64,000 nucleotides of DNA from Agrobacterium vitis (GTDB lineage: Bacteria; Pseudomonadota; Alphaproteobacteria; Rhizobiales; Rhizobiaceae), in the NCBI RefSeq assembly GCF_013337045.2, contig NZ_CP118259.1, positions 3,736,001-3,800,000 of the forward strand. Reading direction: 5' to 3'. The notes below the pieces were generated by a model. It had not been told where the DNA came from. It saw nothing but the letters and a program-made list of their open reading frames with translations, and did not search any database. Below, piece by piece: positions 45,637-55,014 of this stretch (positions within the stretch are counted from its first letter, which is position 1; the number at the start of each line of letters is the position of its first letter). The translations under genes and the position numbers were made by a program.

Positions 45637-46332
45637 TCAAGAGAAAGCGGCCTGCATTTCGGCGAGAATGACCTGGGTTGCGGCTCTCGGATCGTCTGCC
45701 TTGACGATGGGGCGGCCAACAACCAGGTGGCTGGAGCCAGCATGGATGGCGTCTGCTGGCGTCATCACCCGTTTCTGGTCACCGGCATCGGTGCCAGCGG
45801 GGCGGATGCCTGGCGTAACAATGGCCATATCGGAGCCAACAATAGCGCGCACAGCCTGTGCTTCCTGCGCTGAGCAGACAATACCGCCCATGCCTTTTTC
45901 TTTTGCCTGGGCGGCCCGCTTCAAAACCAGCGACCGTGCATCGCCCTGATAACCGGCATCGGTGAGATCCTGGTCATCCATCGAGGTTAAGACGGTCACG
46001 CCAAGCAGGCAGAGACCTGACCCTTGCGCTGCTTCCACGGCTGCTTGCATCGCCTTCGGATAGGCATGCAGCGTCAGCATGGTCATGCCCATGCGGACAA
46101 TATTTTCCACTGCCGAGGCGACGGTATTGTCAATATCGAGCAGCTTCATATCCAGAAAGACTTTCTTGCCACTTTGGGCGAGGTCCTTGGCAAATTCCAG
46201 CCCGCCTGCGAAGGCCAGTTGATAGCCGATCTTGTAGAAGGTCACGTCTTCGGCCAGCGTCGAGACCAGTTTTTCCGCCTCAGCGACGGTGGCGACGTCA
46301 AGCCCCACGATCAAACGATTGCGCGCATCCAT
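45637..46332 (-). CDS. pyrF: Orotidine 5'-phosphate decarboxylase
   Basis: A 231-residue TIM-barrel enzyme that makes UMP, the final step of pyrimidine synthesis. The catalytic motif is [14 protein letters not shown] with the Asp-Lys-Asp network. The N-terminal substrate Asp is in [17 protein letters not shown], and the phosphate loop is VTPGIRP with [12 protein letters not shown]. The start at 46332 ([12 protein letters not shown]) overlaps the TGA of the upstream phosphatase-fold gene, so they are coupled. It converges on the beta-helix gene with 19 bases between. Confidence 0.96.
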   Translation of the reverse strand: MDARNRLIVGLDVATVAEAEKLVSTLAEDVTFYKIGYQLAFAGGLEFAKDLAQSGKKVFLDMKLLDIDNTVASAVENIVRMGMTMLTLHAYPKAMQAAVEAAQGSGLCLLGVTVLTSMDDQDLTDAGYQGDARSLVLKRAAQAKEKGMGGIVCSAQEAQAVRAIVGSDMAIVTPGIRPAGTDAGDQKRVMTPADAIHAGSSHLVVGRPIVKADDPRAATQVILAEMQAAFS

Positions 46333-46919
46333 CAACGATCTCCCTGCCAGGTTTCCATGGCGGTCCAGTCGCATGTGACGGTCAGATCCGCAAGAGTGAA
46401 GCAGAAGAGATTGCCGCCGCCCGGCGGTTGATCGCCGCTTCGGCTAATCGGCTGGCCTTGCAGGTGACATTTCAACAGGGTTCCGACGCCGCCGTGACCG
46501 ATGAAGGCGATAGGAACAGCCGGATCGTGGCTGCCAAGAACATCCTGAATCGCTCCGACAATCCGGGCCTGCGCATCGATGGCCCGTTCCCAGCCGCAAA
46601 AACTCTCCTCAGGATAGGCAAAGAACCAGTCCGCCGCCTTTTCAAACTCCGGCGGGGTCAGAAAGCCGGTCGCGGAGCGGTCGTTTTCATGCATGGTCTC
46701 GATCTGTTCGACACCGATATTGGCCGCACCCGCCAGGATCGCCGCTGTTTCCACGGCCTTGGTCTCGGCGCTGCTGACGATGCGGCCAAGCTGGCGCACC
46801 CAGGCGGCCTCAGCCGTCCTGCGGGTCCGTTCCTGCCCCATGTCGGACAGTCCCCATTGCGGCACCGGCACGTCCGGGTCGATCCGGACCTGCGGATGGG
46901 TGATGTAGACAGCAAACAT
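46332..46919 (-). CDS. Histidine-phosphatase-fold protein with altered RHG motif
   Basis: A 195-residue protein of the phosphoglycerate-mutase-like superfamily. The N-terminal catalytic RHG is replaced by THP in [10 protein letters not shown]; the His is kept, but the preceding Arg that holds phosphate is lost. [17 protein letters not shown] corresponds to the SSxxxRAxxTA helix with Lys for Arg. The second His is kept in [15 protein letters not shown]. Activity may be reduced or shifted to another substrate. It lies between pmtA and pyrF on one strand, its stop overlapping pyrF and its start 13 bases after pmtA, so the three are probably one transcript. Confidence 0.8.
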   Translation of the reverse strand: MFAVYITHPQVRIDPDVPVPQWGLSDMGQERTRRTAEAAWVRQLGRIVSSAETKAVETAAILAGAANIGVEQIETMHENDRSATGFLTPPEFEKAADWFFAYPEESFCGWERAIDAQARIVGAIQDVLGSHDPAVPIAFIGHGGVGTLLKCHLQGQPISRSGDQPPGGGNLFCFTLADLTVTCDWTAMETWQGDR

Positions 46920-46932
46920 GTCTTGGGTCTCT

Positions 46933-47526
46933 TTAGCGGCGGCGATAGATCCAGAGCTGGGCTGGTGGAATATTGCGGACCACGAAATCGAAATGCTGGA
47001 TGAAATAGCTGCCGCCCTTGGCGATGATCGGCGACATCGGTCCGTAGGAAATCTGCATGACGGGCCGTCCATGCGGCATGCGGTCCAAAAGGTCCTCCAG
47101 CAGCCGGATGCGCTCCTGCATCGGGAAGTTCAGGAGCGGCATGGCGGAAATCACGCAGTCAAAGGACAGGCCGGACAGCGGGCCCAGCGTCTTTTCCAGG
47201 TTGAAGGCGTCACCGTGGACAAAATTGACGCCGGGGATCGTCTGGGTCAGGTGCCGGTGGAAGTCGGCGGAATATTCGACAGACACCAGTTTCTCCGGCT
47301 TGATGCCACGTGCCAGGATCGCCTTGGTGATCACGCCGGTTCCCGGTCCCAGTTCCAGCACCGGCAACCCGCTTTCCGGCGTGATGATGCTGGCCATGCG
47401 CCGGGCAGTAATGGTGGAGGTCGGCACGATGGCGCCCACCAGCTTCGGCCCCTGCATCATGCCCTTGAAGAAACGGATTTCCTCGTCGAACTTCTTTTCC
47501 AGCCGTTGCTTCAGGTTGAGCTTCAT
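46933..47526 (-). CDS. pmtA: Phosphatidylethanolamine N-methyltransferase, PmtA type
   Basis: A 197-residue SAM methyltransferase whose N-terminus (KQRLEKKFDEEIRFFKG) and motif I (LELGPGTGVITKAIL) match the soluble rhizobial PmtA family. It converts phosphatidylethanolamine stepwise to phosphatidylcholine, a major membrane lipid that rhizobia need for host interaction. The amphipathic N-terminal helix binds anionic membranes in the Agrobacterium enzyme. Other family segments are VEYSADFHRHL and DCVISAMPLLNFP. The gene is followed by the phosphatase-fold gene 13 bases downstream. The alternative is an rRNA dimethyladenosine transferase-like enzyme, which I think unlikely at this length. Confidence 0.88.
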   Translation of the reverse strand: MKLNLKQRLEKKFDEEIRFFKGMMQGPKLVGAIVPTSTITARRMASIITPESGLPVLELGPGTGVITKAILARGIKPEKLVSVEYSADFHRHLTQTIPGVNFVHGDAFNLEKTLGPLSGLSFDCVISAMPLLNFPMQERIRLLEDLLDRMPHGRPVMQISYGPMSPIIAKGGSYFIQHFDFVVRNIPPAQLWIYRRR

Positions 47527-47712
47527 TCGCAGTCATCTCCTAAAAAGATATGCTGCGCCGATCATGGGCGCATAATCGGCATGTTGATGCGATTTGTCGC
47601 GAAAACAAGACAAAATGGCGCGCATGTGAAAATTTTGTGTCTGACCCAAGTCGGATGGCGCTGCAAAAGACGCGGGCCAGCCAGTTCTTTTCGGGGCAGG
47701 ATGCAACAGAAA

Positions 47713-47741
47713 CGCCGTCCCGCGTGGCAGACGGGACGGCG
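47713..47741 (-). terminator. Terminator after dnaN
   Basis: On the minus strand CGCCGTCCCG pairs with CGGGACGGCG over nine bases and runs into TTTCTGTT, 27 bases past the dnaN stop. Confidence 0.78.
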
Positions 47742-47767
47742 CTCGATTGAGGGCAGAGACGGAGAGC

Positions 47768-48886
47768 CTAAACGCGCATCGGCATCAGCACGTAGAGCGC
47801 ATCGTCACCGGCCGTATCGCGGATCAGGGTCGGCGATCCGGCGTCGGCCAGAAGGAAAATCGCTTCTTCGCCGGAGAGTTGCGCGGTGATGTCGAGCAGA
47901 TATTTGGCGTTGAAGCCGATTTCCATCGCGTCGCTTTCGTAGCCTACGGCAACTTCCTCGGTAGCGCTGCCCGAATCCGGGTTGTTGACCGTCAGCATCA
48001 GATGGCCGTCGCCGATGGCGAGCTTCACCGCCCGGCCACGTTCCGACGAAATGGTGGACACACGGTCAACGGCGCGGGCGAAGGTCTGGCAATCGACCCG
48101 CATTTCCTTGTCATTGGCCTGGGGGATGACGCGCTGATAATCGGGGAAGGTGCCGTCGATCAGCTTCGAGGTCATGACGATCTCGCCGATATTGAAGCGG
48201 ATCTTGGCATCCGACACTTCGAGCGACACGGTGAGGTCGGGGTTATCGACCAGCTTCTGCAACTCGCCAACCGTTTTGCGCGGAATGATGATGCCTGGCA
48301 TGCCTTCCGAACCCGAAGGTGCTTCCACGTCGGCGCGGGCCAGCCGGTGGCCATCGGTTGCGACGGCGCGCAGCTTCAACTTGCCATCGGCTTCAATCGT
48401 GTGGAGGTAAATGCCGTTCAGGTAATAGCGGGTTTCTTCCGTTGAGATCGCGAATTGGGTGCGATCGATCAGCATTTTCAGGTCCGAGGCTTTCAGCTTG
48501 AAGGAATGGCTGAAGCTGCCGGTGGTCAGGTCGGGAAAATCCTGCTCCGGCAGGCATTGCAGCGAGAATTTCGACCGCCCGGAGGCGACCGTCATGCTGG
48601 CGCCATCCGGATTGGTCGAGAGCAGCACTTCAGCGCCGTCCGACAATTTGCGGACGATTTCATAGAGCAGATGCGCGGGAACCGTGGTCGCACCGGCCTG
48701 CTCGATATTGGCCGGGGTCGCTTCGGTCACTTCCAGATCGAGGTCGGTTGCCTTCATCGACAGGCTCTGGCCTTCGGCGCGCAGCAGCACGTTGGACAGG
48801 ATCGGAATGGTATTGCGCCGTTCGACCACCCGGTGAACATGGTTCAGGGACTTGAGAAGATTGGACCGTTCAAGAGTAATACGCAT
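47768..48886 (-). CDS. dnaN: DNA polymerase III beta subunit (sliding clamp)
   Basis: A 372-residue clamp protein that encircles DNA and tethers polymerases. The start MRITLERSNLLKSLNHVHRVVERRNTIPILSNVLL and the end DDALYVLMPMRV are standard. Three repeated clamp domains span the length, and the hydrophobic cleft residues for clamp-binding motifs lie in the last third. The start at 48886 is preferred; the longer upstream frame is not conserved in style. As in other rhizobia it is apart from dnaA and recF. It diverges from rsmI over a 298-base gap in which I see no known element. Confidence 0.97.
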   Translation of the reverse strand: MRITLERSNLLKSLNHVHRVVERRNTIPILSNVLLRAEGQSLSMKATDLDLEVTEATPANIEQAGATTVPAHLLYEIVRKLSDGAEVLLSTNPDGASMTVASGRSKFSLQCLPEQDFPDLTTGSFSHSFKLKASDLKMLIDRTQFAISTEETRYYLNGIYLHTIEADGKLKLRAVATDGHRLARADVEAPSGSEGMPGIIIPRKTVGELQKLVDNPDLTVSLEVSDAKIRFNIGEIVMTSKLIDGTFPDYQRVIPQANDKEMRVDCQTFARAVDRVSTISSERGRAVKLAIGDGHLMLTVNNPDSGSATEEVAVGYESDAMEIGFNAKYLLDITAQLSGEEAIFLLADAGSPTLIRDTAGDDALYVLMPMRV

Positions 48887-49184
48887 CGACGCTGCCACTT
48901 TCGACCTGTGCGATCCGGCATTCGGGATCGGCTTGCCTTGATCCGGGCGATTGTGCCCGGCTTTATTCGGACGGGCAAAATGGCAGCAAAGACGATCAAA
49001 ATGCAAGGGCCTGCCGTCTTTTGGCACGTCTTGGTCGAGGCTTTCCACCACAGATCACGCTCCTTGGCGTGCAGGGGCGCTTGCGGGGGGGGCCTGCCTC
49101 GCCCATAACAAGGGCAGGCCATGCATGTCATGCGCCTGAGTGGACTGGTCCGGCCAAGGACTATCCGAATGAAGCGAGAATGGG

Positions 49185-50105
49185 ATGAGTGCCGTGGCAG
49201 AGACTGTGAACACGCCGGATGACGGGCAGAAAAGTTTCCGGCTGCATGATCGCCCGGTCACGGCCCGGCCAATCGAGCCGGCGCTCTATCTGGTGGCAAC
49301 CCCGATCGGCAATCTCTCCGACATCACGCTGCGGGCTCTGGAAGTGCTGGCCGGAGCCGATGTTCTGGCCTGCGAGGATACCCGCGTCACCCGCGTGCTT
49401 CTGGACCGCTATGGTATCACCACCCGTCCCTATGCCTATCACGAATATAATGCCGAGGAGGTCGGACCGAAGCTGATCGAGGCGCTGGCGTCAGGCAAAT
49501 CCGTGGCGCTGGTGTCCGATGCGGGGACGCCGCTGGTCTCCGATCCGGGATATCGGCTGGCGAAGCTTGCCATCGAGGCGGGGCTGCGGGTCGTGCCTTT
49601 GCCGGGGCCATCAGCGCCGCTTGCAGCCCTGGTCGGCTCCGGCCTGCCCAACGATGCCTTCCTGTTTGCGGGCTTTCTGCCCACCAAGGACAAGGCCCGC
49701 CGTGACCGGCTGGCGCAATGGGCGGCAACACCGGCAACGCTGATCTTCTTTGAATCGCCGCATCGGATCGGCGCGACCCTTGCCGCCGCTCGCGAGGTGC
49801 TGGGCGCGGAGCGCAGCGCCTGCGTCTGCCGCGAATTGACCAAGACATTCGAAGAATTCCGGCGCGGCACTCTGGCAGAATTATCCGACTGGTACGATGA
49901 CGAGCGCCAGGTCAAGGGTGAAATCGTGCTGGTGGTCGGGCCGCCGCTTCCCTCCGGCCCGCCGGATGCCGCCGATGTTGACCGGTTGCTGGTGCAGCTC
50001 GCGCAAACCTTGCCGACAGCGGGGGCGGCAACTGAGGCCGCCCGCCAGACCGGCCTGCCGCGTAAGGATCTCTATCAGCGCCTGCTGGAGTTGAAGGCCG
50101 GGTGA
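49185..50105 (+). CDS. rsmI: 16S rRNA (cytidine1402-2'-O)-methyltransferase
   Basis: A 306-residue member of the tetrapyrrole-methylase fold. YLVATPIGNLSDITLRALEVLAGADVLACEDTRVT is the diagnostic N-terminal motif, and the SAM loop regions are VSDAGTPLVSDPGYRL and PLPGPSAPLAALVGSGLP. FFESPHRIGATL and CRELTKTFEEFRRG complete the signature. It methylates the ribose of C1402 in the ribosomal P site together with RsmH. It overlaps yraN by four bases (GTGA), a conserved gene pair. Confidence 0.95.
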   Translation: MSAVAETVNTPDDGQKSFRLHDRPVTARPIEPALYLVATPIGNLSDITLRALEVLAGADVLACEDTRVTRVLLDRYGITTRPYAYHEYNAEEVGPKLIEALASGKSVALVSDAGTPLVSDPGYRLAKLAIEAGLRVVPLPGPSAPLAALVGSGLPNDAFLFAGFLPTKDKARRDRLAQWAATPATLIFFESPHRIGATLAAAREVLGAERSACVCRELTKTFEEFRRGTLAELSDWYDDERQVKGEIVLVVGPPLPSGPPDAADVDRLLVQLAQTLPTAGAATEAARQTGLPRKDLYQRLLELKAG

Positions 50106-50488
50106 GGGTTCAGGAAAAAAGGCCGAAAGACCCATCCGGCGCAGCGCGCAAGCGAGCCGAGCGGCGTGGCCGCTGGTCGGAATATCTGGCGGCTGCCTAT
50201 CTGCTGTCGAAGGGCTATCGGATCATCGCATTGCGTTACAAAACCCGCTCAGGCGAAATCGACCTTATCGTTCGGCGCGGCGATCTGGTCGTGCTGGTCG
50301 AGGTCAAGGCGCGCGCCACGCAGCAATCGGCCGTCGATGCAGTGAGTTTTGAGAGCCAGCGCCGCATTCGAGCTGCCGGAGATCTCTGGCTGTGCCGCCA
50401 GCCGGATGCCAGCCGACTGTCAATCCGCTGCGACATTGTCGCGGTCGTGCCCTGGCGCTGGCCCCGGCACTTTTCTGGTGCTTTTTGA
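50102..50488 (+). CDS. yraN: YraN family (UPF0102) nuclease-fold protein
   Basis: A 128-residue UPF0102 protein with the PD-(D/E)xK nuclease core: GRWSEYLAAAYLLSKGYRIIALRYKT, then GEIDLIVRRGDLVVLVEVKAR holding the Asp and the ExK. RQPDASRLSIRCDIVAV follows. The catalytic residues look intact, so it may act on DNA or on branched or structured substrates, but its biology is unknown. It is coupled to rsmI by a GTGA overlap, as in many Proteobacteria. Confidence 0.9.
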   Translation: MRVQEKRPKDPSGAARKRAERRGRWSEYLAAAYLLSKGYRIIALRYKTRSGEIDLIVRRGDLVVLVEVKARATQQSAVDAVSFESQRRIRAAGDLWLCRQPDASRLSIRCDIVAVVPWRWPRHFSGAF

Positions 50489-50556
50489 GGGTACATTACC
50501 CCTAAATATATTGGGTATTTTAGCCGGCTTTCATTTTCCTGGCCAATATGACTGTG

Positions 50557-50585
50557 CTGTCATAAAACATTCAATTCTCTGTCAT
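50557..50585 (+). promoter_or_regulatory. Pho box upstream of ugpB
   Basis: CTGTCAT occurs at 50557-50563 and again at 50579-50585, exactly 22 bases (two 11-bp units) apart, with a degenerate unit CATTCAAT between. Direct CTGTCAT repeats at 11-bp spacing are the PhoB-binding pattern. The site ends 50 bases before ugpB, so the operon should be induced by phosphate starvation. Confidence 0.8.
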
Positions 50586-50635
50586 CTTGGCTCACTAAGG
50601 GCATGCTCACCCCAGATTGGCGGAGAGGATCTACC

Positions 50636-51934
50636 ATGTTCAAAAAGCTTTCGATGGCGGCACTGGCCGTGACCGTCTCGACCACATCATCATTTGCCGC
50701 AACCAATATCAGCTGGTGGCACGGCATGGGTGGCCGCAACGGCGAAGTCATCAATGAATTGTCGCAGAAGTTCAACGCTGCCCAAGGCGAATGCGTTCTG
50801 ACGCCGGTGTCGAAGGGCTCCTACGAAGAAGCTCTCGCTGCCGGTATCGCTGCTTTCCGCTCGCACGATCAGCCCAACATTCTTCAGGTTTTCGATGCTG
50901 GCTCCGCCACGATCATCAACGCCAAGGGTGCGACCATTCCAGCGGAAGATCTGCTGTTGAAGGCCGGTTACAAGTTTGACCGCAGCGCTTTCATTGAAGG
51001 CGTGCGCTACTTCTACGCCGATAAGACCGGCAAGTTCGTTGGCATGCCGTTCAATTCTTCGGCGCCTATTCTCTATATCAACACCGAAGCCCTGAAAAAG
51101 GCTGGAGTTGAAGCACCAAAGACCTGGGAAGAGTTTGAAGCCATTGCGCCAAAGCTGAAGGCTGCCGGTTATATTCCGCTGGTTCAGTCGCAGTTGACAT
51201 GGGAATTCACCGAGAACTTCTTCTCGCGCAACAACATCCAGTTTGCTTCGAACAACAATGGTTATGACGGTCTTGCCGGCACCACCATCAATGTGACCGA
51301 TCCAAACCATGTGATGATGTATGACAAGCTGAAGGCCTGGAAGGACGAAGGTTACTTCGCCTATTACGGTGCAGGCTGGAACGACAACCAGAAGCCTTTT
51401 GAAGAAGGTAAGGTTGCTCTGTGGGTTGGTTCTTCCGGCTCGTTCGGTGGTTTGCAGAAGACGGCTTCCATGCCTTTTTCGGCAACCTTCCTGCCTTACT
51501 GGGGCTCGATCAAGGGTGCAGGCGTGCATAGCTTCATCGGCGGCGCTGCCCTATATGCCATGTCCGGCAAGACGGAAGCTGAAAACAAGTGCACAGCTGC
51601 TTTCTTCAACTTCCTGACCTCGCCTGACATCCAGAAATTCTATCACCAGTCCACCGGTTATGTTGCCATCACCACGGCTGCCTACGAGCTGACCAAGAAG
51701 GAAGGCTATTACGAGAAGAACCCGGTTGCCGAAGTGGGCATCAAGCAGCTGTCGCTGCCGGGCGCTGAGTGGGACAAGGGCTATCGCCTTGGTTTCTACC
51801 CACAGATCCGCTCTGTAATGGAGCGCGAATACAACAAGATCTTCTCAGGCGAAGTCACGCCAAAGGCGGCGATGGAAACCATCAAGAAGGAAGCGGACGA
51901 AATCCTGGCACGCTTTGCCAAGACCGCAGGCTGA
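50636..51934 (+). CDS. ugpB: Glycerol-3-phosphate ABC transporter, substrate-binding protein
   Basis: A 432-residue periplasmic binding protein. The signal peptide (KKLSMAALAVTVSTTSSFA) leads into the family start TNISWWHGMGGRNGEVINEL. The segments VPFNSS-like GMPFNSSAPILYINTEAL and WVGSSGSFGGLQ are typical of UgpB. It captures sn-glycerol-3-phosphate or glycerophosphodiesters and hands them to UgpAE. The ATG at 50636 follows GGAGAGG. It is the first gene of ugpBAEC behind the Pho box, and a stable hairpin separates it from ugpA. Assignment to UgpB rather than a sugar binder rests on the Pho box and gene set. Confidence 0.92.
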   Translation: MFKKLSMAALAVTVSTTSSFAATNISWWHGMGGRNGEVINELSQKFNAAQGECVLTPVSKGSYEEALAAGIAAFRSHDQPNILQVFDAGSATIINAKGATIPAEDLLLKAGYKFDRSAFIEGVRYFYADKTGKFVGMPFNSSAPILYINTEALKKAGVEAPKTWEEFEAIAPKLKAAGYIPLVQSQLTWEFTENFFSRNNIQFASNNNGYDGLAGTTINVTDPNHVMMYDKLKAWKDEGYFAYYGAGWNDNQKPFEEGKVALWVGSSGSFGGLQKTASMPFSATFLPYWGSIKGAGVHSFIGGAALYAMSGKTEAENKCTAAFFNFLTSPDIQKFYHQSTGYVAITTAAYELTKKEGYYEKNPVAEVGIKQLSLPGAEWDKGYRLGFYPQIRSVMEREYNKIFSGEVTPKAAMETIKKEADEILARFAKTAG

Positions 51935-51961
51935 TACCTTAAAACTCCGGACATGATGTCT

Positions 51962-51987
51962 CCCGGAGGCGATCCATCGCCTCCGGG
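51962..51987 (+). terminator. Intercistronic hairpin between ugpB and ugpA
   Basis: CCCGGAGGCGAT and ATCGCCTCCGGG pair perfectly with almost no loop and are followed by GGTTTGCTTT. It may partly terminate transcription or protect the ugpB mRNA end, giving more binding protein than permease. Confidence 0.65.
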
Positions 51988-52010
51988 GTTTGCTTTGAAA
52001 GGTTGCCGCG

Positions 52011-52892
52011 ATGAAGCGTGTCCAGTTCAACTCGCGATTTCTGCCCTATTTCTTCCTGGCTCCGCAGTTCTGCATCGTGGCCATCTTCTTCTATTGGCCG
52101 GCGGTGCAGGCCATCCAATCGTCCTTTTACATCGAAGATCCCTTCGGCTTTGGCGCGACCTTTGTAGGGTTTGCCAATTATACCGATATGCTGAGCTCTC
52201 CAGAATATCGAAAAATCGCGCTGTTTACGCTGTGCTTCAGTGTTGTGGTGACGTTTTTGGTGCTGTCCATCGGAACCGTGCTCGCCGTCAAGGCTGATGC
52301 CGTCATTCGTGGACAATCGGCTTACAAGACCCTGTTGATCGTCGTCTATGCCATCGCGCCGCCAGTGGCCGGGTTGATCGGCATGATGTTCTTCGACCAG
52401 CATATCGGTCCATTCGTGAAATTCGTGGCGCTGTTTGGCTGGGACATGAAGGTCGGTCTGAATTATTTCGACACCGCCTTTGCCATGGTGGCCATCGCCG
52501 TGTGGAACCAGATTCCCTACAATTTCATCTTCATTCTCTCCGGCCTTCAGGGCATTCCGGCCTCGGTGCGCGAAGCCGCCACATTGGATTGCCGCTCCGG
52601 CACGCGCCGGTTCTGGACCGTGACCATGCCGCTTTTGACACCAACGGCGTTTTTCCTGCTGGTCGTCAACATGACCTATTCGCTGTTCGATACGTTTGCG
52701 GTGATCGACGTGATCGTCAAGGACAAGGCGGCGGATAACCCGATCACCTTGGTCTACAAGGTCTATCTCGATGGCTTCCGCGGCAATGACATCGGCTCTT
52801 CTTCCGCGCAGTCGGTGATCCTGATGGTCGTCGTGCTGGTTTTGACAATGATCCAGTTCCGCTTCATCGAGCGGCGCGTCCATTACGGTTGA
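52011..52892 (+). CDS. ugpA: Glycerol-3-phosphate ABC transporter permease UgpA
   Basis: A 293-residue inner-membrane permease with six predicted helices. The EAA loop that contacts the ATPase is at GIPASVREAATLDCRSGTRRFWTVTMPLLTP. It starts MKRVQFNSRFLPYFFLAPQ, as in other UgpA proteins. With UgpE it forms the channel for glycerol-3-phosphate. It lies second in ugpBAEC, ten bases before ugpE. Confidence 0.93.
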   Translation: MKRVQFNSRFLPYFFLAPQFCIVAIFFYWPAVQAIQSSFYIEDPFGFGATFVGFANYTDMLSSPEYRKIALFTLCFSVVVTFLVLSIGTVLAVKADAVIRGQSAYKTLLIVVYAIAPPVAGLIGMMFFDQHIGPFVKFVALFGWDMKVGLNYFDTAFAMVAIAVWNQIPYNFIFILSGLQGIPASVREAATLDCRSGTRRFWTVTMPLLTPTAFFLLVVNMTYSLFDTFAVIDVIVKDKAADNPITLVYKVYLDGFRGNDIGSSSAQSVILMVVVLVLTMIQFRFIERRVHYG

Positions 52893-52902
52893 GGAGAAGA
52901 CC

Positions 52903-53745
52903 ATGTATAAAACCAAACTCTTCGACCATGTCATTCTGATCATCGGCGTGATCATGATGATCGGCCCGCTGGTGGTGGCTTTTGCTACCTCCTCCCATAC
53001 GGCCGCCGAAATCCACCAGAAGGGCCTGATGCTCTCCATGGGCGGGCATCTGGGCGAGACCTATCACAAGGTATTGTTTGCCCAGACCGGCTTTAACGGC
53101 AAGGTCACGGGTCTCAGCATGCTGCTCAATTCGCTGATCCTCGGCCTTGGCTTTGCCATCGGCAAGATCGTGCTGTCGATGATGGCGGCTTACGCCATTG
53201 TCTATTTCCGCTTCCGCTTTGCCACGCTGGCCTTCTGGATCATCTTCACCACGCTGCTGTTGCCGCTGGAAGTGCGGATCATCCCCTCTTACAAGGTGGC
53301 GAGTGATCTGGGCCTTTTGAACTCCTACACAGGCCTGATCCTGCCATTGCTGGCGTCTGCCACGGGGACTTTCTTCTTCCGGCAGTTTTTCAAATCCGTG
53401 CCCGAAGAATTGCTGGAAGCGGCCCGCATCGACGGTGCCGGTCCGTTCAAATTCCTGATCGATATTTTGATCCCACTGTCGCGCACGATGATTGCGGCGG
53501 TGTTCATCATCATGTTCGTCTATGGCTGGAATCAGTATCTCTGGCCCATGCTGATGACCACGGACGAGAGTTTCTACACGCTGATGCGCGGTATCAAGCA
53601 GATCCTTCAGGTCTGGGTGGGCGCACAAATTCCCGATTATAACGAAGCCTTTGCCATGGCCGTGCTCGCTATGCTGCCCCCGATTATTATCGTGGTGGTG
53701 TTCCAGAGCTGGTTCATCAAGGGTCTCACCGAAACCGACAAGTAA
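52903..53745 (+). CDS. ugpE: Glycerol-3-phosphate ABC transporter permease UgpE
   Basis: A 280-residue MalG-type permease with six helices. The EAA loop is [30 protein letters not shown]. Other matches include [30 protein letters not shown] and [21 protein letters not shown], typical of UgpE. It pairs with UgpA. It is third in the operon, eleven bases before ugpC. Confidence 0.94.
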   Translation: MYKTKLFDHVILIIGVIMMIGPLVVAFATSSHTAAEIHQKGLMLSMGGHLGETYHKVLFAQTGFNGKVTGLSMLLNSLILGLGFAIGKIVLSMMAAYAIVYFRFRFATLAFWIIFTTLLLPLEVRIIPSYKVASDLGLLNSYTGLILPLLASATGTFFFRQFFKSVPEELLEAARIDGAGPFKFLIDILIPLSRTMIAAVFIIMFVYGWNQYLWPMLMTTDESFYTLMRGIKQILQVWVGAQIPDYNEAFAMAVLAMLPPIIIVVVFQSWFIKGLTETDK

Positions 53746-53756
53746 AGGACAGTCCC

Positions 53757-54863
53757 ATGGCTTCCATCGATATCAATCAGGTCTCGAAAATCTATGACGG
53801 CGGTGTGCGTGCGGTCAACAGCGTCGACATCCAGATCAATGACGGCGAATTCATCGTGCTGGTCGGCCCTTCCGGCTGTGGCAAATCGACATTGCTGCGC
53901 ATGGTGGCTGGGCTGGAAAGCATATCCGAGGGCGTGGTGCGCATTGGTGACCGGGTGGTCAACACGGTTGAACCGGCGGACCGCGACATTGCCATGGTTT
54001 TCCAGAGCTACGCGCTCTACCCGCATATGACCGTGCGGCAGAACCTGGCCTATGGCCTGAAGAACCGTAAGACGCCGAAGGCGGAAATCGAGGCCCGGGT
54101 GGCCGAGGCCGCCCGGATGCTGGAACTGCAACCCTATCTGGATCGCAAGCCCAAGGCACTGTCCGGCGGCCAGCGCCAGCGCGTTGCCATGGGCCGCGCC
54201 ATCGTGCGCAAACCGGCCGTTTTCCTGTTCGATGAGCCGTTGTCCAATCTCGATGCCAAGCTGCGCGTCTCCATGCGCGTCGAGATCCGCAAGCTGCAAC
54301 GCCGGCTTGGCACGACATCGATCTATGTGACGCATGACCAGCTGGAAGCCATGACGCTGGCAGACCGGCTGGTGGTGTTGAACGGCGGCCGGATCGAGCA
54401 GATTGGTACGCCGCTCGAAGTCTATCACGCGCCCGCCTCGACCTTTGTCGCCAGCTTCATCGGCTCTCCCGCCATGAACCTGGTCACTGGCCGCCTGGAT
54501 GGCAATCGTCTGTCGCTCTGGCCCGTCAGCTTCACCTTCGAGGGCGAAACCGATTATCGCGGCGAAGTGACGATCGGTCTTCGGGCCGAAGATCTGACAG
54601 TGGCCGCTCCTGGCCAGCCTTATCTGCCGTTCCGGGTCGATTATGTGGAAGAACTGGGTGCCGTCCGTCTCGTGCACGGTTTTGTCGGCGATCAGGCGAT
54701 TTGCGCCTCGCTGCCGGTTTCGACCGTCCTGTCCAACGAGATGCGGCTGGGGGTCGATCCGCAAAAATTCCATTTCTTCGATCGGGAAGGCCGCCGTCTT
54801 GCTCTGCCCTTTGCCACCGCAAAGATGACCTTCGGGGCTCAGGCTGAGACGGTAGAGGCCTGA
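53757..54863 (+). CDS. ugpC: Glycerol-3-phosphate ABC transporter ATP-binding protein
   Basis: A 368-residue MalK-type ATPase. Walker A is [17 protein letters not shown], the Q-loop is [12 protein letters not shown], the signature is [15 protein letters not shown], Walker B is [13 protein letters not shown], and the switch His is YVTHDQ. A C-terminal TOBE/regulatory domain runs from about residue 235. It powers UgpAE. In E. coli the regulatory domain is inhibited by phosphate, and the presence of a full C-domain here permits the same. It is the last gene of ugpBAEC. Confidence 0.95.
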   Translation: MASIDINQVSKIYDGGVRAVNSVDIQINDGEFIVLVGPSGCGKSTLLRMVAGLESISEGVVRIGDRVVNTVEPADRDIAMVFQSYALYPHMTVRQNLAYGLKNRKTPKAEIEARVAEAARMLELQPYLDRKPKALSGGQRQRVAMGRAIVRKPAVFLFDEPLSNLDAKLRVSMRVEIRKLQRRLGTTSIYVTHDQLEAMTLADRLVVLNGGRIEQIGTPLEVYHAPASTFVASFIGSPAMNLVTGRLDGNRLSLWPVSFTFEGETDYRGEVTIGLRAEDLTVAAPGQPYLPFRVDYVEELGAVRLVHGFVGDQAICASLPVSTVLSNEMRLGVDPQKFHFFDREGRRLALPFATAKMTFGAQAETVEA

Positions 54864-55014
54864 CAAGCTGGTCGGCCCACGCCATTGTCAGCGAGAGCCG
54901 ATTGTCCTTTTCCTCTTTACCGGTTTCCTGGGCAAACGCTAAAATGCATGTGACTGGATTAACCCGAATTTGATAGAAGTCTCATAAAATTACGGGACTT
55001 CACGGGGGACATCT

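Noticed and set aside
51939..53039. His/Asp-rich 366-codon minus-strand frame across ugpA
   Set aside because: His- and Asp-rich translations are typical of antisense to membrane-protein genes; ugpA has clear permease motifs.
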